Shown piece after piece: positions 17,218-25,251 of a stretch of 64,000 nt of DNA. A program made the position numbers and the translations under genes. The notes beneath the pieces are model-generated. The model saw only the letters and a list, made by a program, of their open reading frames with translations, was not told the origin of the DNA and did no database searches. This stretch comes from Sphingomonadales bacterium UBA6157. Its GTDB lineage: Bacteria > Pseudomonadota > Alphaproteobacteria > Sphingomonadales > Sphingomonadaceae. The stretch lies in assembly GCA_002423025.1 (NCBI GenBank), contig DIUN01000026.1, positions 37,676-101,675 on the forward strand, given 5' to 3'. The stretch's first letter is position 1. Every line of letters starts with the position of its first letter.

Positions 17218-17901
17218 ATGGTGACCAAGCCCCGATCGACCCGCCCGAAAATCGCCCGGAAGATGACGCGCGCGCAGGTGGAGGCGTTCTTTGCGCGCCT
17301 GCAAGCCGACAATCCCGCTCCGCGAACCGAACTTGAATATGTGAATCCGTATACGCTGCTGGTCGCAGTGGTGCTCTCGGCGCAGTCGACCGACGTTGGC
17401 GTCAACAAGGCAACGCGCAAACTGTTCGAGCGGGCCAGTTCACCGGCGGCCATGGTGGCATTGGGCGAGGCCGAGGTCCGCGAGCACATCAAGACCATCG
17501 GGTTGTTCAACACCAAGGCCAAGAACGTCATCGCGCTGTCCCAAATCCTTGCCCGCGATCATGGCGGCGAGGTTCCCAATGATCGCGCAGCGCTGGAGTC
17601 CTTGCCTGGTGTTGGCCGCAAGACTGCCAATGTCGTGCTCAACGAGGCCTTTGGTGAAGAGACCTGCGCCGTCGATACGCACATCTTCCGGGTGGCCAAC
17701 CGTACCGGGCTTGCAACGGGCAAGTCAGTGCTGGAGGTCGAGAAAGGCCTAATGGCCATCACGCCGAAGCCATTTCGCCGCCATGCGCATCACTGGCTCA
17801 TCCTTCTGGGTCGCTATATCTGCGTGGCGCGCAAGCCACGGTGCCAGATTTGCCCCGTATCGGAATGGTGCAATTTCCCTGCCAAGGAACCGGTGCTTTG
17901 A
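17218..17901 (+). CDS. nth: Endonuclease III
   Basis: The product has 227 residues. This DNA glycosylase/AP lyase removes oxidised pyrimidines. The helix-hairpin-helix with catalytic lysine (LPGVGRKTANVVLN), catalytic Asp in AVDTHIFRVANR and the 4Fe-4S ligands in CVARKPRCQICPVSEWC are complete. ATG at 17218 is chosen; an earlier ATG at 17188 adds a poorly conserved decapeptide and the GTG at 17221 is also possible. It is divergent from DUF2244 with a 60-bp promoter gap. Confidence 0.96.
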   Translation: MVTKPRSTRPKIARKMTRAQVEAFFARLQADNPAPRTELEYVNPYTLLVAVVLSAQSTDVGVNKATRKLFERASSPAAMVALGEAEVREHIKTIGLFNTKAKNVIALSQILARDHGGEVPNDRAALESLPGVGRKTANVVLNEAFGEETCAVDTHIFRVANRTGLATGKSVLEVEKGLMAITPKPFRRHAHHWLILLGRYICVARKPRCQICPVSEWCNFPAKEPVL

Positions 17902-18062
17902 ACTTCGCGATGCGTGCGTCGCGGCTCGTTGTCACCACCCGAACTATGGTGACAAGTTCAGCTGGCGTTCACCGGATCGGCGCCATGCATACGTAATGTA
18001 ACTCGTTGCGTAGCTTACTTATGTTCTCCACCATGATGAACAGATTTTCTGGGGATGATGTC

Positions 18063-18476
18063 ATGAAAGCCTTGCTTCCTGCACTCGCTCTGCCGTTTGT
18101 CATTCTGGCTGGTTGCGCCAGCGCCACGGCGAGTGGCGACGCATCGGGCTCCGCATCTGGTGCTCGCCCGGTCGTACCGCCTGCCAAGGTCACTGGCGCT
18201 GATCAGAATTGCGTGCTCATCCAGAATATCCGCGAAACGCGCGTGAGGGATGACAACACAATCGATTTCTACATGCGGGGCGGAAAGGTGTTCCGCAACA
18301 CGCTGCCGAACAGCTGCCCGCAGCTCGGCTTCGAGCGCGCTTTCTCGTACAGCACCTCGATCTCGCAACTCTGCAATGTCGACATCATCACCGTGTTCAT
18401 CAATTCCGGCGGCATCCGCAGGGGCGCCAGCTGCGGCTTGGGCAAATTCACCCCAATCGAGAAGCCGGCTTATTAA
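18063..18476 (+). CDS. Small lipoprotein, DUF6491-like
   Basis: The product has 137 residues. A lipobox FVILAGCAS marks it as a lipoprotein. After a Ser/Ala/Gly linker, the mature domain has NCVLIQNIRETRVRDDNTID, a RGGKVFRNTLPNSCPQLGF segment, and two more cysteines, which resembles the DUF6491 pattern. ATG at 18063 is preferred over 18006 because it starts the lipoprotein signal directly. It stands alone between nth and tRNA-Arg. Function is unknown. Confidence 0.75.
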   Translation: MKALLPALALPFVILAGCASATASGDASGSASGARPVVPPAKVTGADQNCVLIQNIRETRVRDDNTIDFYMRGGKVFRNTLPNSCPQLGFERAFSYSTSISQLCNVDIITVFINSGGIRRGASCGLGKFTPIEKPAY

Positions 18477-18522
18477 TCCCCCACTGGCGCCGCCCGCGAG
18501 GCGCTGCTAACAGCGGCGCAAC

Positions 18523-18599
18523 GCATCCGTAGCTCAGCTGGATAGAGTACTGCCCTCCGAAGGCAGGGGTCACAGGTTCGAATCCTGTCGGATGCGCCA
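18523..18599 (+). tRNA. tRNA-Arg (anticodon CCG)
   Basis: Acceptor GCATCCG pairs with CGGATGC, the D-arm is TAGCTCAGCTGGATAGAGTA, the anticodon loop CTCCGAA contains CCG, and the T-arm is CACAGGTTCGAATCCTGTC-like. The CCA is encoded at 18597-18599. The leuA leader region follows directly. Confidence 0.97.
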
Positions 18600-18633
18600 A
18601 TTCTTCTACCACGTGATCCACAAGCCGTTCGAG

Positions 18634-18717
18634 ATGCTGGACCGGCTCTGCCGAATGCGCTATGTCGCCATCATGGCTTTCCACGGTCTCTTGCTGCTTC
18701 GACTTACGCGCCCTTAG
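18634..18717 (+). CDS. leuL: Leu-rich leader peptide of the leuA attenuator (putative)
   Basis: A short frame ends with MAFHGLLLLRLTRP and a TAG at 18715-18717. Four consecutive Leu codons (ctc ttg ctg ctt) plus one more two codons later are the hallmark of a leucine leader peptide. In-frame ATGs lie at 18634, 18655 and 18673; none has a clear ribosome-binding site, and the shortest form (14 residues from 18673) may be the true one. It sits 90 bases before leuA and overlaps the alternative hairpins described next. Leucine attenuators before leuA are known in alphaproteobacteria. Confidence 0.7.
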   Translation: MLDRLCRMRYVAIMAFHGLLLLRLTRP

Positions 18718-18764
18718 GCGCGTACCCATTGGCTCGCCCATCGGGGCTCGAGCCGCCGCGCCTG
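18706..18764 (+). promoter_or_regulatory. Alternative RNA hairpins of the leuA attenuator
   Basis: ACGCGCC (18706-18712) can pair with GGCGCGT (18717-18723) around CTTA. The same AGGCGCG (18716-18722) can instead pair with CGCGCCT (18757-18763). A third stem pairs GGCTCG (18731-18736) with CGAGCC (18749-18754). The first two pairings exclude each other, and the first overlaps the end of the Leu-rich leader, so a ribosome stalled at the Leu codons could switch the fold. No classical U-tract follows, so the output may be Rho-dependent or translational. Confidence 0.55.
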
Positions 18765-18807
18765 AGGGACCATCTCCCGGAACCCCATTCAGACCAGCAG
18801 GCCCATC

Positions 18808-20346
18808 ATGACTGACAAGATTCGTATTTTCGACACGACGCTGCGCGACGGTGAGCAATCGCCGGGTTGCTCCATGAACCTCGAGGAAAAGCTGAAAGTT
18901 GCGGCGCAATTGGAAGCACTGGGCGTCGATGTCATCGAGGCCGGTTTCGCCATCGCTTCCGAAGGTGATTTCGAGGCCGTGAGCGCCGTAGCCCGCCAAT
19001 GTGAGACGGCCATTGTCGCCAGCCTCGCGCGCGCTGCCACGGCGGACATCGAGCGTGCCTGGGCGGCGGTGCGCCATGCTCGCCAGCCGCGCATCCACAC
19101 CTTCATCGCCACTTCGCCGCTGCATATGCGCGCGAAGCTCAACAAGACGCCCGAGGAAGTGCTGGAGGCGATCGCGGCCTCTGTCGGTCACGCCCGCAAC
19201 CTGTGCGAGGATATCGAATGGTCGGCAGAAGATGCAACCCGCTCCGAGCCGGATTTTCTGTGCAGGGCAGTGGAAGCGGCGATCAAGGCCGGGGCCACCA
19301 CCATCAATCTGCCTGATACGGTGGGCTATGCTACGCCGGAAACCTATGGCGCGATGTTCCGTGATGTCATCAGCCGCGTTCCGGATGCGGACAAGGCGAT
19401 CTTCTCGACGCATTGTCACAACGACCTCGGCTTGGCCGTGGCCAATACGCTGGCTGCGATCATGGCGGGCGCTCGCCAGTGCGAGGCGACTGTCAACGGT
19501 ATCGGTGAGCGAGCCGGTAATGCCGCGATCGAGGAAATCGCCATGGCGATTCGCGTCCGTCACGATGTGCTGCCCGTCCGCACCGGCATCGTGACGACCG
19601 AGATCACCCGTGCCTCGCGGTTGGTTTCGGGCATCACCGGCATGGCGGTGCAAGCCAACAAGGCCATCGTCGGCGCCAATGCCTTTGCCCATGAGAGCGG
19701 CATCCATCAGGACGGAATGCTGAAGGATGCCGGCACCTATGAGATCATGACGCCGGAAAGCGTCGGGCAGGGCGCCACCAATCTCGTGCTGGGCAAGCAC
19801 TCGGGCCGTGCTGCCTTTCGCCAGAAGCTGTCCGAGATGGGCTATGACCTGACAGACAATGAGTTCGGTGATGCCTTCAAGCGCTTCAAGGACCTCGCCG
19901 ATGCCAAGAAGCAGGTGTTCGATGAGGATATCGTTGCACTGGTCGATGACGAAGTGCTGCGCGGGCACGACCGAATCCAGGTCATGGAAGTCGAGGTGTA
20001 TTGCGGCTCCAATGGCCCGCAGCGCGCAATCTTGACGCTGAGCATCGATGGCGAGGAGCATACGGCCGCCGTGAAGGGCAATGGCCCGGTGGATGCGCTG
20101 TTCAACGCCATCCGCAAGCTGGTGCCGCATGAAGGCGCCAGCCTGCAACTCTACCAGGTCCATGCCGTGACGGCTGGCACTGACGCGCAGGCCGAGGTCT
20201 CGGTGGTGCTTGCAGAGGACGGCCGTACTGCGCGCGGAACCGGCGCCCATACCGATACGCTGGTGGCCAGCGCCCGGGCCTATGTGAACGCGCTGAACAA
20301 GCTGATCGTCAAGCGCGGCCGAAGCGCGCTGGCGGCCGCGGGGTAA
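18808..20346 (+). CDS. leuA: 2-Isopropylmalate synthase
   Basis: The product has 512 residues, the usual length. It condenses acetyl-CoA with 2-oxoisovalerate in the first committed step of leucine synthesis. The TIM-barrel domain opens with IFDTTLRDGEQSPG (metal Asp and catalytic Arg), and contains STHCHNDLGLAVANTLA, HESGIHQDGMLK and GKHSGRAAF. The C-terminal regulatory LeuA dimer domain is present (about 390-505), so leucine feedback inhibition is expected. The upstream Leu-rich leader adds likely attenuation control. No other leu genes are in the window. Confidence 0.96.
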   Translation: MTDKIRIFDTTLRDGEQSPGCSMNLEEKLKVAAQLEALGVDVIEAGFAIASEGDFEAVSAVARQCETAIVASLARAATADIERAWAAVRHARQPRIHTFIATSPLHMRAKLNKTPEEVLEAIAASVGHARNLCEDIEWSAEDATRSEPDFLCRAVEAAIKAGATTINLPDTVGYATPETYGAMFRDVISRVPDADKAIFSTHCHNDLGLAVANTLAAIMAGARQCEATVNGIGERAGNAAIEEIAMAIRVRHDVLPVRTGIVTTEITRASRLVSGITGMAVQANKAIVGANAFAHESGIHQDGMLKDAGTYEIMTPESVGQGATNLVLGKHSGRAAFRQKLSEMGYDLTDNEFGDAFKRFKDLADAKKQVFDEDIVALVDDEVLRGHDRIQVMEVEVYCGSNGPQRAILTLSIDGEEHTAAVKGNGPVDALFNAIRKLVPHEGASLQLYQVHAVTAGTDAQAEVSVVLAEDGRTARGTGAHTDTLVASARAYVNALNKLIVKRGRSALAAAG

Positions 20347-20365
20347 AAGCCGCATTGCCTTTCTT

Positions 20366-20397
20366 GCTGCTGTCGGCACATCATGGCCGACAGCAGC
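20366..20397 (+). terminator. leuA terminator hairpin
   Basis: A perfect 12-bp stem, GCTGCTGTCGGC (20366-20377) with GCCGACAGCAGC (20386-20397), surrounds an eight-base loop 20 bases after the leuA stop. The ATG at 20383 lies in the loop, which argues against its use as the start of the amidase gene. Confidence 0.75.
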
Positions 20398-20412
20398 TTG
20401 AAGGGGCAAGTC

Positions 20413-21939
20413 GTGAAGTCAGGATTGGTATTGGCCGCGTTGGCCACATTCGCAGCAGCACCCGCAATCGGGCAGACCGCGGAGCAGAATACACGCGCTG
20501 CAATCGCGCGAATCGAGGCGCTTAACCCGAGCGTCAATGCCGTTCTGGCTATTGACCCGACAGCGATTGAAGAAGCCCGTGCGCTAGACAGGATGCGCCG
20601 CGCTCGTGGCCCGCTGTTCGGCATGCCGCTGCTTATCAAGGACAATATCGAGGCGCGTGGGCCCTTGCCGACTACGGCGGGCAGCCTGGTGCTGAAGGAC
20701 AATGTGACAGGCCGTGATGCGACGCTGGTGGCGCGGCTGCGCGGCGCCGGCGCTGTCATCCTCGGCAAGACCAACCTTTCCGAATGGGCCAACTTTCGCG
20801 GTGACAGCTCGATTTCCGGTTGGAGCGGCCTTGGAGGCCAGGTGCGAAACCCGCATGCGCTCGATCGCACGCCTTGCGGCTCCTCCTCCGGCAGCGGCGC
20901 TGCTGTTGCGGCCGGTATGGTCGATGCTGCCATCGGCACCGAGACCGATGGTTCGGTCACCTGCCCGGCGGCGATCAATGGCATCGTTGGCTTCAAGCCC
21001 ACTGTCGGCCTGGTCAGCCGCAATCATGTCGTGCCGCTCAGCCATAGCCAGGATACGGCAGGGCCGATGACGCGTGATGTGCGCACCGCGGCCTTGCTGC
21101 TCAATGCCATGGCTGGCAGCGATGTGGCAGACGCGGCGACTGCTGAGGCCGATGCGCGAAAGGTCGATTATGTAGCGGCGCTCCGGCCGGACGCGCTCAA
21201 GGGTGCGCGGATCGGCGTGATGCGCTTTGCCACGGGCTGGTCCCCAGCCGTTGATGTGGTGTTCGAGCGGGCGCTGGCTGTGCTCAAGGCGCAGGGCGCG
21301 GAACTGGTGGATATCGCCAAGCTGCCGATCGACCGGCGCAAGATGGGCGATGGCGAACATCAGGTGTTGATCAGCGAGTTCAAGGCCGATCTCAACGCCT
21401 ATCTCGCTGGCACGCCGGCCAGCGTGAAGACGCGCACGCTTGCCGAGGCCATTGCCTTCAATACCGCCAATGGCGCGCGTGAACTTGGTCTGTTCGGCCA
21501 GGAAACCTTCATCGAGGCCGAGGCCACCAAGGGCCTTGAAGACCCAGTGTACAAGGAGGCGCGCGCAACCTCCTTGCGGCTGGCTGGCACTGATGGAATC
21601 GACGCCATGCTGGCCTCCGCAGGCGTGGTGGCGCTGGTGCAGCCCACCACCGCGCCGGCCTGGCCGATCGATGCCGTGCATGGTGACCAGGGGCCTGACC
21701 GGGGCAGCGCCGGCTCGCTGGCCGCTATTGCTGGTTACCCGCACCTCACTGTGCCGATGGGCAAGGTGAAGGGCCTTCCCGTCGGGCTCTCCTTCATTGG
21801 GGCCAAATGGGACGATGCGCGGATGCTGGCGCTTGGCCATGGCTATGAGCAGGCTGCCGGCCTCACGGTATTGCCCGGCTTTGCGGCGTCGGTTGAGGAG
21901 ATGCCCGGCGTGGCGGACTTGCTGGCGCCGCCGCGCTAG
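20413..21939 (+). CDS. Exported amidase (amidase-signature family)
   Basis: The product has 508 residues from a GTG preceded by AAGGGG, beginning directly with a signal peptide (KSGLVLAALATFAAAPAIGQ). The earlier ATG at 20383 sits inside the leuA terminator loop and would put eleven residues before the signal. The amidase-signature Ser-Ser-Lys triad is present: Lys in LLIKDNIE, Ser in TDGSVTCPA and the nucleophile Ser in the Gly/Ser-rich PCGSSSGSGAAVAAG. It would hydrolyse amides in the periplasm; the substrate is unknown. It ends about 190 bp before rpsF. Confidence 0.9.
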   Translation: MKSGLVLAALATFAAAPAIGQTAEQNTRAAIARIEALNPSVNAVLAIDPTAIEEARALDRMRRARGPLFGMPLLIKDNIEARGPLPTTAGSLVLKDNVTGRDATLVARLRGAGAVILGKTNLSEWANFRGDSSISGWSGLGGQVRNPHALDRTPCGSSSGSGAAVAAGMVDAAIGTETDGSVTCPAAINGIVGFKPTVGLVSRNHVVPLSHSQDTAGPMTRDVRTAALLLNAMAGSDVADAATAEADARKVDYVAALRPDALKGARIGVMRFATGWSPAVDVVFERALAVLKAQGAELVDIAKLPIDRRKMGDGEHQVLISEFKADLNAYLAGTPASVKTRTLAEAIAFNTANGARELGLFGQETFIEAEATKGLEDPVYKEARATSLRLAGTDGIDAMLASAGVVALVQPTTAPAWPIDAVHGDQGPDRGSAGSLAAIAGYPHLTVPMGKVKGLPVGLSFIGAKWDDARMLALGHGYEQAAGLTVLPGFAASVEEMPGVADLLAPPR

Positions 21940-22125
21940 AGTCGCCCTTGTTCGGGCGGCGCCAACGCCGGCCTGCGGACTCCGCTTGCCTTTGGCGCGC
22001 GGTTCATCCATAGGCCGCGCCTCGACAAATGCCGGGGCCGGTCCCCGGTGTTCGTCGTTTTGGAAGCAAGCCGGAGGGGCGCTCGCATGGTGCGGCGTCA
22101 GCGATCGGCAGAGGAGTGATGACGC

Positions 22126-22584
22126 ATGCCATTTTATGAGCATGTCTTTCTCGCGCGACAGGACCTGGCGACAGCCCAGGTCGAAGCGCTAACGGAAGGC
22201 TTTACGAAAGTTCTGGCGGAGGGCAACGGCACCGTTGCTGTCCAGGAATATTGGGGCCTTCGCAGCCTCGCTTACCGCATCGCGAAGAACCGCAAGGCAC
22301 ATTATGTGATGCTGACCATCGACGCTCCGGCGCCGGCGGTTGCCGAGCTTGAGCGCCAGGTTGCGCTCAACGAAGATATCATTCGCTACATGACGGTTCG
22401 CATCGAAGCGCTGCCGACCGAGCCCAGCGCCATGCTGAAGCGCGGTGAGCGCGAGCGTGAGCGCGGCGACCGTGATGGTGGCATGCGCCCCGATCGTGGT
22501 GACCGCGGCGACCGTGGTGATCGTGGTGACCGCCCGCGCGGTGGTGACCGTGGCGATCGCGCTCCGCGCCCGTTCGCCGGTTGA
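22126..22584 (+). CDS. rpsF: 30S ribosomal protein S6
   Basis: The product has 152 residues. The S6 fold spans about 1-105 (MPFYEHVFLARQDL, VAVQEYWGLRSLAYRI, NEDIIRYMTVRIEALPTEPS). Beyond this is a charged tail of roughly 45 residues made of repeated GDR units (RPDRGDRGDRGDR and a second GGDRGDR), longer than in E. coli. It binds S18 on the small-subunit platform. It heads the rpsF-rpsR-rplI operon. Confidence 0.97.
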   Translation: MPFYEHVFLARQDLATAQVEALTEGFTKVLAEGNGTVAVQEYWGLRSLAYRIAKNRKAHYVMLTIDAPAPAVAELERQVALNEDIIRYMTVRIEALPTEPSAMLKRGERERERGDRDGGMRPDRGDRGDRGDRGDRPRGGDRGDRAPRPFAG

Positions 22585-22598
22585 GGAAAGGATAGATC

Positions 22599-22823
22599 AT
22601 GGGACGTCCCTTTTTCCGCCGTCGCAAGAGCTGCCCGTTCTCGGGAGCCAATGCGCCAATCATCGACTACAAGGACGTGCGCCTGCTGCAGGGCTTCGTG
22701 TCCGAGCGCGGCAAGATCGTGCCGTCGCGCATTACTGCCGTTTCCGGCAAGAAGCAGCGTGAGCTGGCCCAGGCCATCAAGCGCGCTCGCCATCTGGGCC
22801 TGCTGCCCTACCTCGTGAAGTAG
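22599..22823 (+). CDS. rpsR: 30S ribosomal protein S18
   Basis: The product has 74 residues, typical in length, with RRRKSCPFSGANAPIIDYKD and the conserved KKQRELAQAIKRARHLGLLP end. It is partner of S6 on the 30S platform. It starts 14 bases after rpsF behind GAGGAAAGG, and rplI follows 11 bases later. Confidence 0.98.
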   Translation: MGRPFFRRRKSCPFSGANAPIIDYKDVRLLQGFVSERGKIVPSRITAVSGKKQRELAQAIKRARHLGLLPYLVK

Positions 22824-22834
22824 GAGACGATACA

Positions 22835-23443
22835 ATGGAAGTCATCCTGCTCGAGCGCGTTGAAAAGCTTGGTGTCATTGGCGATGTCGTCAATGTGAAG
22901 CCCGGCTTTGCGCGCAACTTCCTGCTGCCGCGTGGCAAGGCCCTGCGTGCATCGGAAGCCAACAAGAAGAAGTTCGAAGCTGATCGTGCCCGCATCGAAG
23001 CGGACAACGCCAAGCGCCGCGATATCGCGCGTGCCGAAGCCAAGGATGTGGACGGCGTCACCGTCGTCATGATCCGCCAGGCTTCCAACACCGGCCAGCT
23101 TTATGGTTCGGTTGCGGCACGTGATCTGTCCGACGCACTGACGGCTGGTGGCCACAAGGTTGCCAAGGGCCAGATCGTTCTCGATCGCCCGATCAAGGCT
23201 CTGGGCATTCATGACGTGAAGGTTGCTCTGCATCCGGAAGTCATCGTGATGTGCAAGGTCAACATTGCCCGCTCGCCGGAAGAAGCCGAGCTGCAGGCAA
23301 AGGGCGTCGATGTGACGGCCGACATGTTCGAGCGTGAGGAAGCGGGCTTCACCGAAGCCTTTGATCCGAACGCCGAGCCTGGTGTGCCGACCGACGAAGC
23401 GCCGGCTGAAGAAGCTGCTGCCGAGGCAACCGACGAAGCCTGA
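22835..23443 (+). CDS. rplI: 50S ribosomal protein L9
   Basis: The product has 202 residues. The N-terminal domain (MEVILLERVEKLGVIGDVV, VKPGFARNFLLPRGKA) and the long connecting helix are followed by the C-terminal rRNA-binding domain (GSVAARDLSDAL). An acidic Glu/Ala-rich extension of about 50 residues ends the protein, as in many alphaproteobacteria. It is the last gene of the operon; a strong hairpin follows. Confidence 0.98.
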   Translation: MEVILLERVEKLGVIGDVVNVKPGFARNFLLPRGKALRASEANKKKFEADRARIEADNAKRRDIARAEAKDVDGVTVVMIRQASNTGQLYGSVAARDLSDALTAGGHKVAKGQIVLDRPIKALGIHDVKVALHPEVIVMCKVNIARSPEEAELQAKGVDVTADMFEREEAGFTEAFDPNAEPGVPTDEAPAEEAAAEATDEA

Positions 23444-23464
23444 GGCTCGCCGCAAGGCAAAACG

Positions 23465-23498
23465 AACGGCCGCGCTGCCCAAGGGCAGCGCGGCCGTT
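23465..23498 (+). terminator. Terminator of the rpsF-rpsR-rplI operon
   Basis: Arms AACGGCCGCGCTGCCC and GGGCAGCGCGGCCGTT pair over 16 bp with only a two-base apparent loop, followed by TTCG. It lies about 20 bases after the rplI stop and is the strongest simple stem-loop in this part of the window. Confidence 0.8.
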
Positions 23499-23546
23499 TC
23501 GCGTTTGGGGGTTGACCCTGCGACGCGGAGCCGTCACTCCGCAGCC

Positions 23547-23837
23547 ATGAGCGAAGAACCAGAAAACCAGACCGAAGCTGCCGCCGAGACCACGCCGGCA
23601 ATCACCGATACGCCGCCGGACCGTCTTTCGGCCCAGCCGCGCAGCCAGTTTTATGATGGCGCGCTGCTCGATCGTGGCGTCGGCATCATCTTCGAGGGTG
23701 TCGAGCGCCACAATGTCGATGAATATTGCGTCTCGGAGGGCTGGGTGAAAGTGACAGCCGGCAACAGCCGTGATCGTTACGGCCAGCCGCTGACCATCAA
23801 GCTCAAGGGCAAGGTCGAGCCGTTCTTCAAGAGCTGA
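23547..23837 (+). CDS. DUF3297 family protein
   Basis: The product has 96 residues from MSEEPENQ. After an acidic, disordered start, the conserved block reads PPDRLSAQPRSQFYDG, RGVGIIFEGVERHNVDEYC, SEGWVKVTAGNSRDRYG and PLTIKLKGKVEPFFK, which is the DUF3297 signature. It is a small cytosolic protein of unknown function. It follows the rplI terminator, and its last 11 bases overlap the convergent GNAT gene. Confidence 0.9.
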   Translation: MSEEPENQTEAAAETTPAITDTPPDRLSAQPRSQFYDGALLDRGVGIIFEGVERHNVDEYCVSEGWVKVTAGNSRDRYGQPLTIKLKGKVEPFFKS

Positions 23838-24342
23838 GCGGTTTTGCCAGCACCAGCAGCACCAAGGGGCGTTTGCTGGGGCCAGCCTCGGCCGGCAGGG
23901 GGCGCGTCTCGCCCGTGACTGCATAGCCGCGCCGGCCATACCAGGCGATCAACTCCGGGCGCTGCTCCAGAACCGTCATCTCCATGGTGCTTGCACCATA
24001 AAGCAGCGCTTGCGCTTCGGCCGCCTCGATCATGCGGCGGCCCATCCCTGTTGCCTGCAGGGCAGGGTCTACCGCCAGCTGTCCGAGATAGGCCAACCCG
24101 CCACCGCGATGGCTGACCTGCACACAGGCGACCAGCCCCGCCTCAGCCTCTGCAACCAGCATGCACTGCTCCGAATCGGCGATGATCGCGGCCAGCACGC
24201 TGGCGTTGGTGCGTGGGCCGTCAAGCAGATGGGATTCGCTTGTCCAGCCAGCTTGCGCCGCCTCGCCGCGGTAGCAGCGCTCGATAAGGGCGTGGAGTTC
24301 GGCAATGTCTTCTGCAGACGCGTGGCGGATTGAGACGGTCAT
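23827..24342 (-). CDS. GNAT-family N-acetyltransferase
   Basis: The product has 171 residues. The acetyl-CoA binding motif A is clear (YLGQLAVDPALQATGMGRRMIEAAE), with motif B MEMTVLEQRPELIAWYGRRGYAVTG-like sequence after it. It is probably cytosolic and acetylates a small molecule or a protein N-terminus; the substrate is unknown. Its ATG overlaps the stop of the upstream esterase gene (ATGA at 24339-24342), so the two are translationally coupled. Confidence 0.87.
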   Translation of the reverse strand: MTVSIRHASAEDIAELHALIERCYRGEAAQAGWTSESHLLDGPRTNASVLAAIIADSEQCMLVAEAEAGLVACVQVSHRGGGLAYLGQLAVDPALQATGMGRRMIEAAEAQALLYGASTMEMTVLEQRPELIAWYGRRGYAVTGETRPLPAEAGPSKRPLVLLVLAKPLSS

Positions 24343-25190
24343 GGCTTTTCCGGTTCTGGCGCTGGGGCATAGAGTTCGCGCAGCGCCTTGGTGGCGGCAG
24401 GGTGGTAGATGCTGCTATGTTTCTCGTCTGGAAATCGCGTGTAGCGCCATTTCAGAGCGGGCTTGGCATTGGCCTTGAGCGCGGCAACCAGCCTGTCCAT
24501 GCCTTCCTGCATCGTGCCACCTTCATCAGCGATGGAAAGCCAGAGCCGGCGCGGTTGGGGCTTGGCGGCGAGCAATGCCGGCGCCTCGCGTGACAACTGC
24601 TGGGCGTTCCACCAGAGGCTGGGGCTGATGGCGATGTAGCTGTCAAACGCTTCAGGCTGGCGCAGCGCAGTCTCCACCACGAAGTAGCCGGCCAGTGATT
24701 CGCCGATCAGCGCGCTGCTGCCATTGGTGCGGTAGGCAGCCTCGATGGCTGGCTTCAGTTCGGTTGCGAGGAAGCCGCGGAACTTCGCGGCCTCGCCATG
24801 GCTGGGGAAATCGCGCTGCTCGGCGGCATCCTGCGAGGGGCCGGTGAGTTCACGCCGCCGGTCCCGGCTTTCGATGCCTACCACGATCATCGGTACGGTG
24901 ACGCCCCACAGGCTCTGCTGGTGCACCAGCCCGGCGATGTGGAAGAAATCCTGTTCGGCAGCACCACCGTCGAGCAGATAGAGCACCGCATAGCGCGCTT
25001 CACCCTCGCCATAGCCGGGCGGCAGCATGACGTTGATTCGCCGTGTTTCGGCCAGCACGGCTGAGGGCAGGTCGTGCGCGGTGCCGATCACCACCGGGGT
25101 GCCCGGCTTTGCAAAGGGGTTTTGCGCGGTGGCAGGAACCGCTGCCAGCAATGCAAGGGAAAGGGCAACAAGCAGGCGTGGTGCGATCAT
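24339..25190 (-). CDS. Secreted alpha/beta-hydrolase (putative esterase family)
   Basis: The product has 283 residues. A signal peptide (LLVALSLALLAAVPATAQ) predicts a periplasmic enzyme. It belongs to the putative esterase (esterase D/IroE-like) family: RRINVMLPPGYGEG, YLLDGG, nucleophile elbow GESLAGYF, and a likely catalytic His in DEKHSSIYHP. It would cleave carboxylic or siderophore-type esters. It is encoded upstream of, and coupled to, the GNAT gene. The substrate is not known. Confidence 0.85.
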   Translation of the reverse strand: MIAPRLLVALSLALLAAVPATAQNPFAKPGTPVVIGTAHDLPSAVLAETRRINVMLPPGYGEGEARYAVLYLLDGGAAEQDFFHIAGLVHQQSLWGVTVPMIVVGIESRDRRRELTGPSQDAAEQRDFPSHGEAAKFRGFLATELKPAIEAAYRTNGSSALIGESLAGYFVVETALRQPEAFDSYIAISPSLWWNAQQLSREAPALLAAKPQPRRLWLSIADEGGTMQEGMDRLVAALKANAKPALKWRYTRFPDEKHSSIYHPAATKALRELYAPAPEPEKP

Positions 25191-25251
25191 CGTGACTACC
25201 TAGCTGCCGCTGCTTGCCAAGGCCATGGACTTGGGGCGATGTGGCGCCAGT

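Noticed and set aside
18448..20409. Long minus-strand frame (653 codons) opposite leuA
   Set aside because: leuA is unmistakable on the other strand and this frame also crosses tRNA-Arg and the terminator; it has no recognisable domain.
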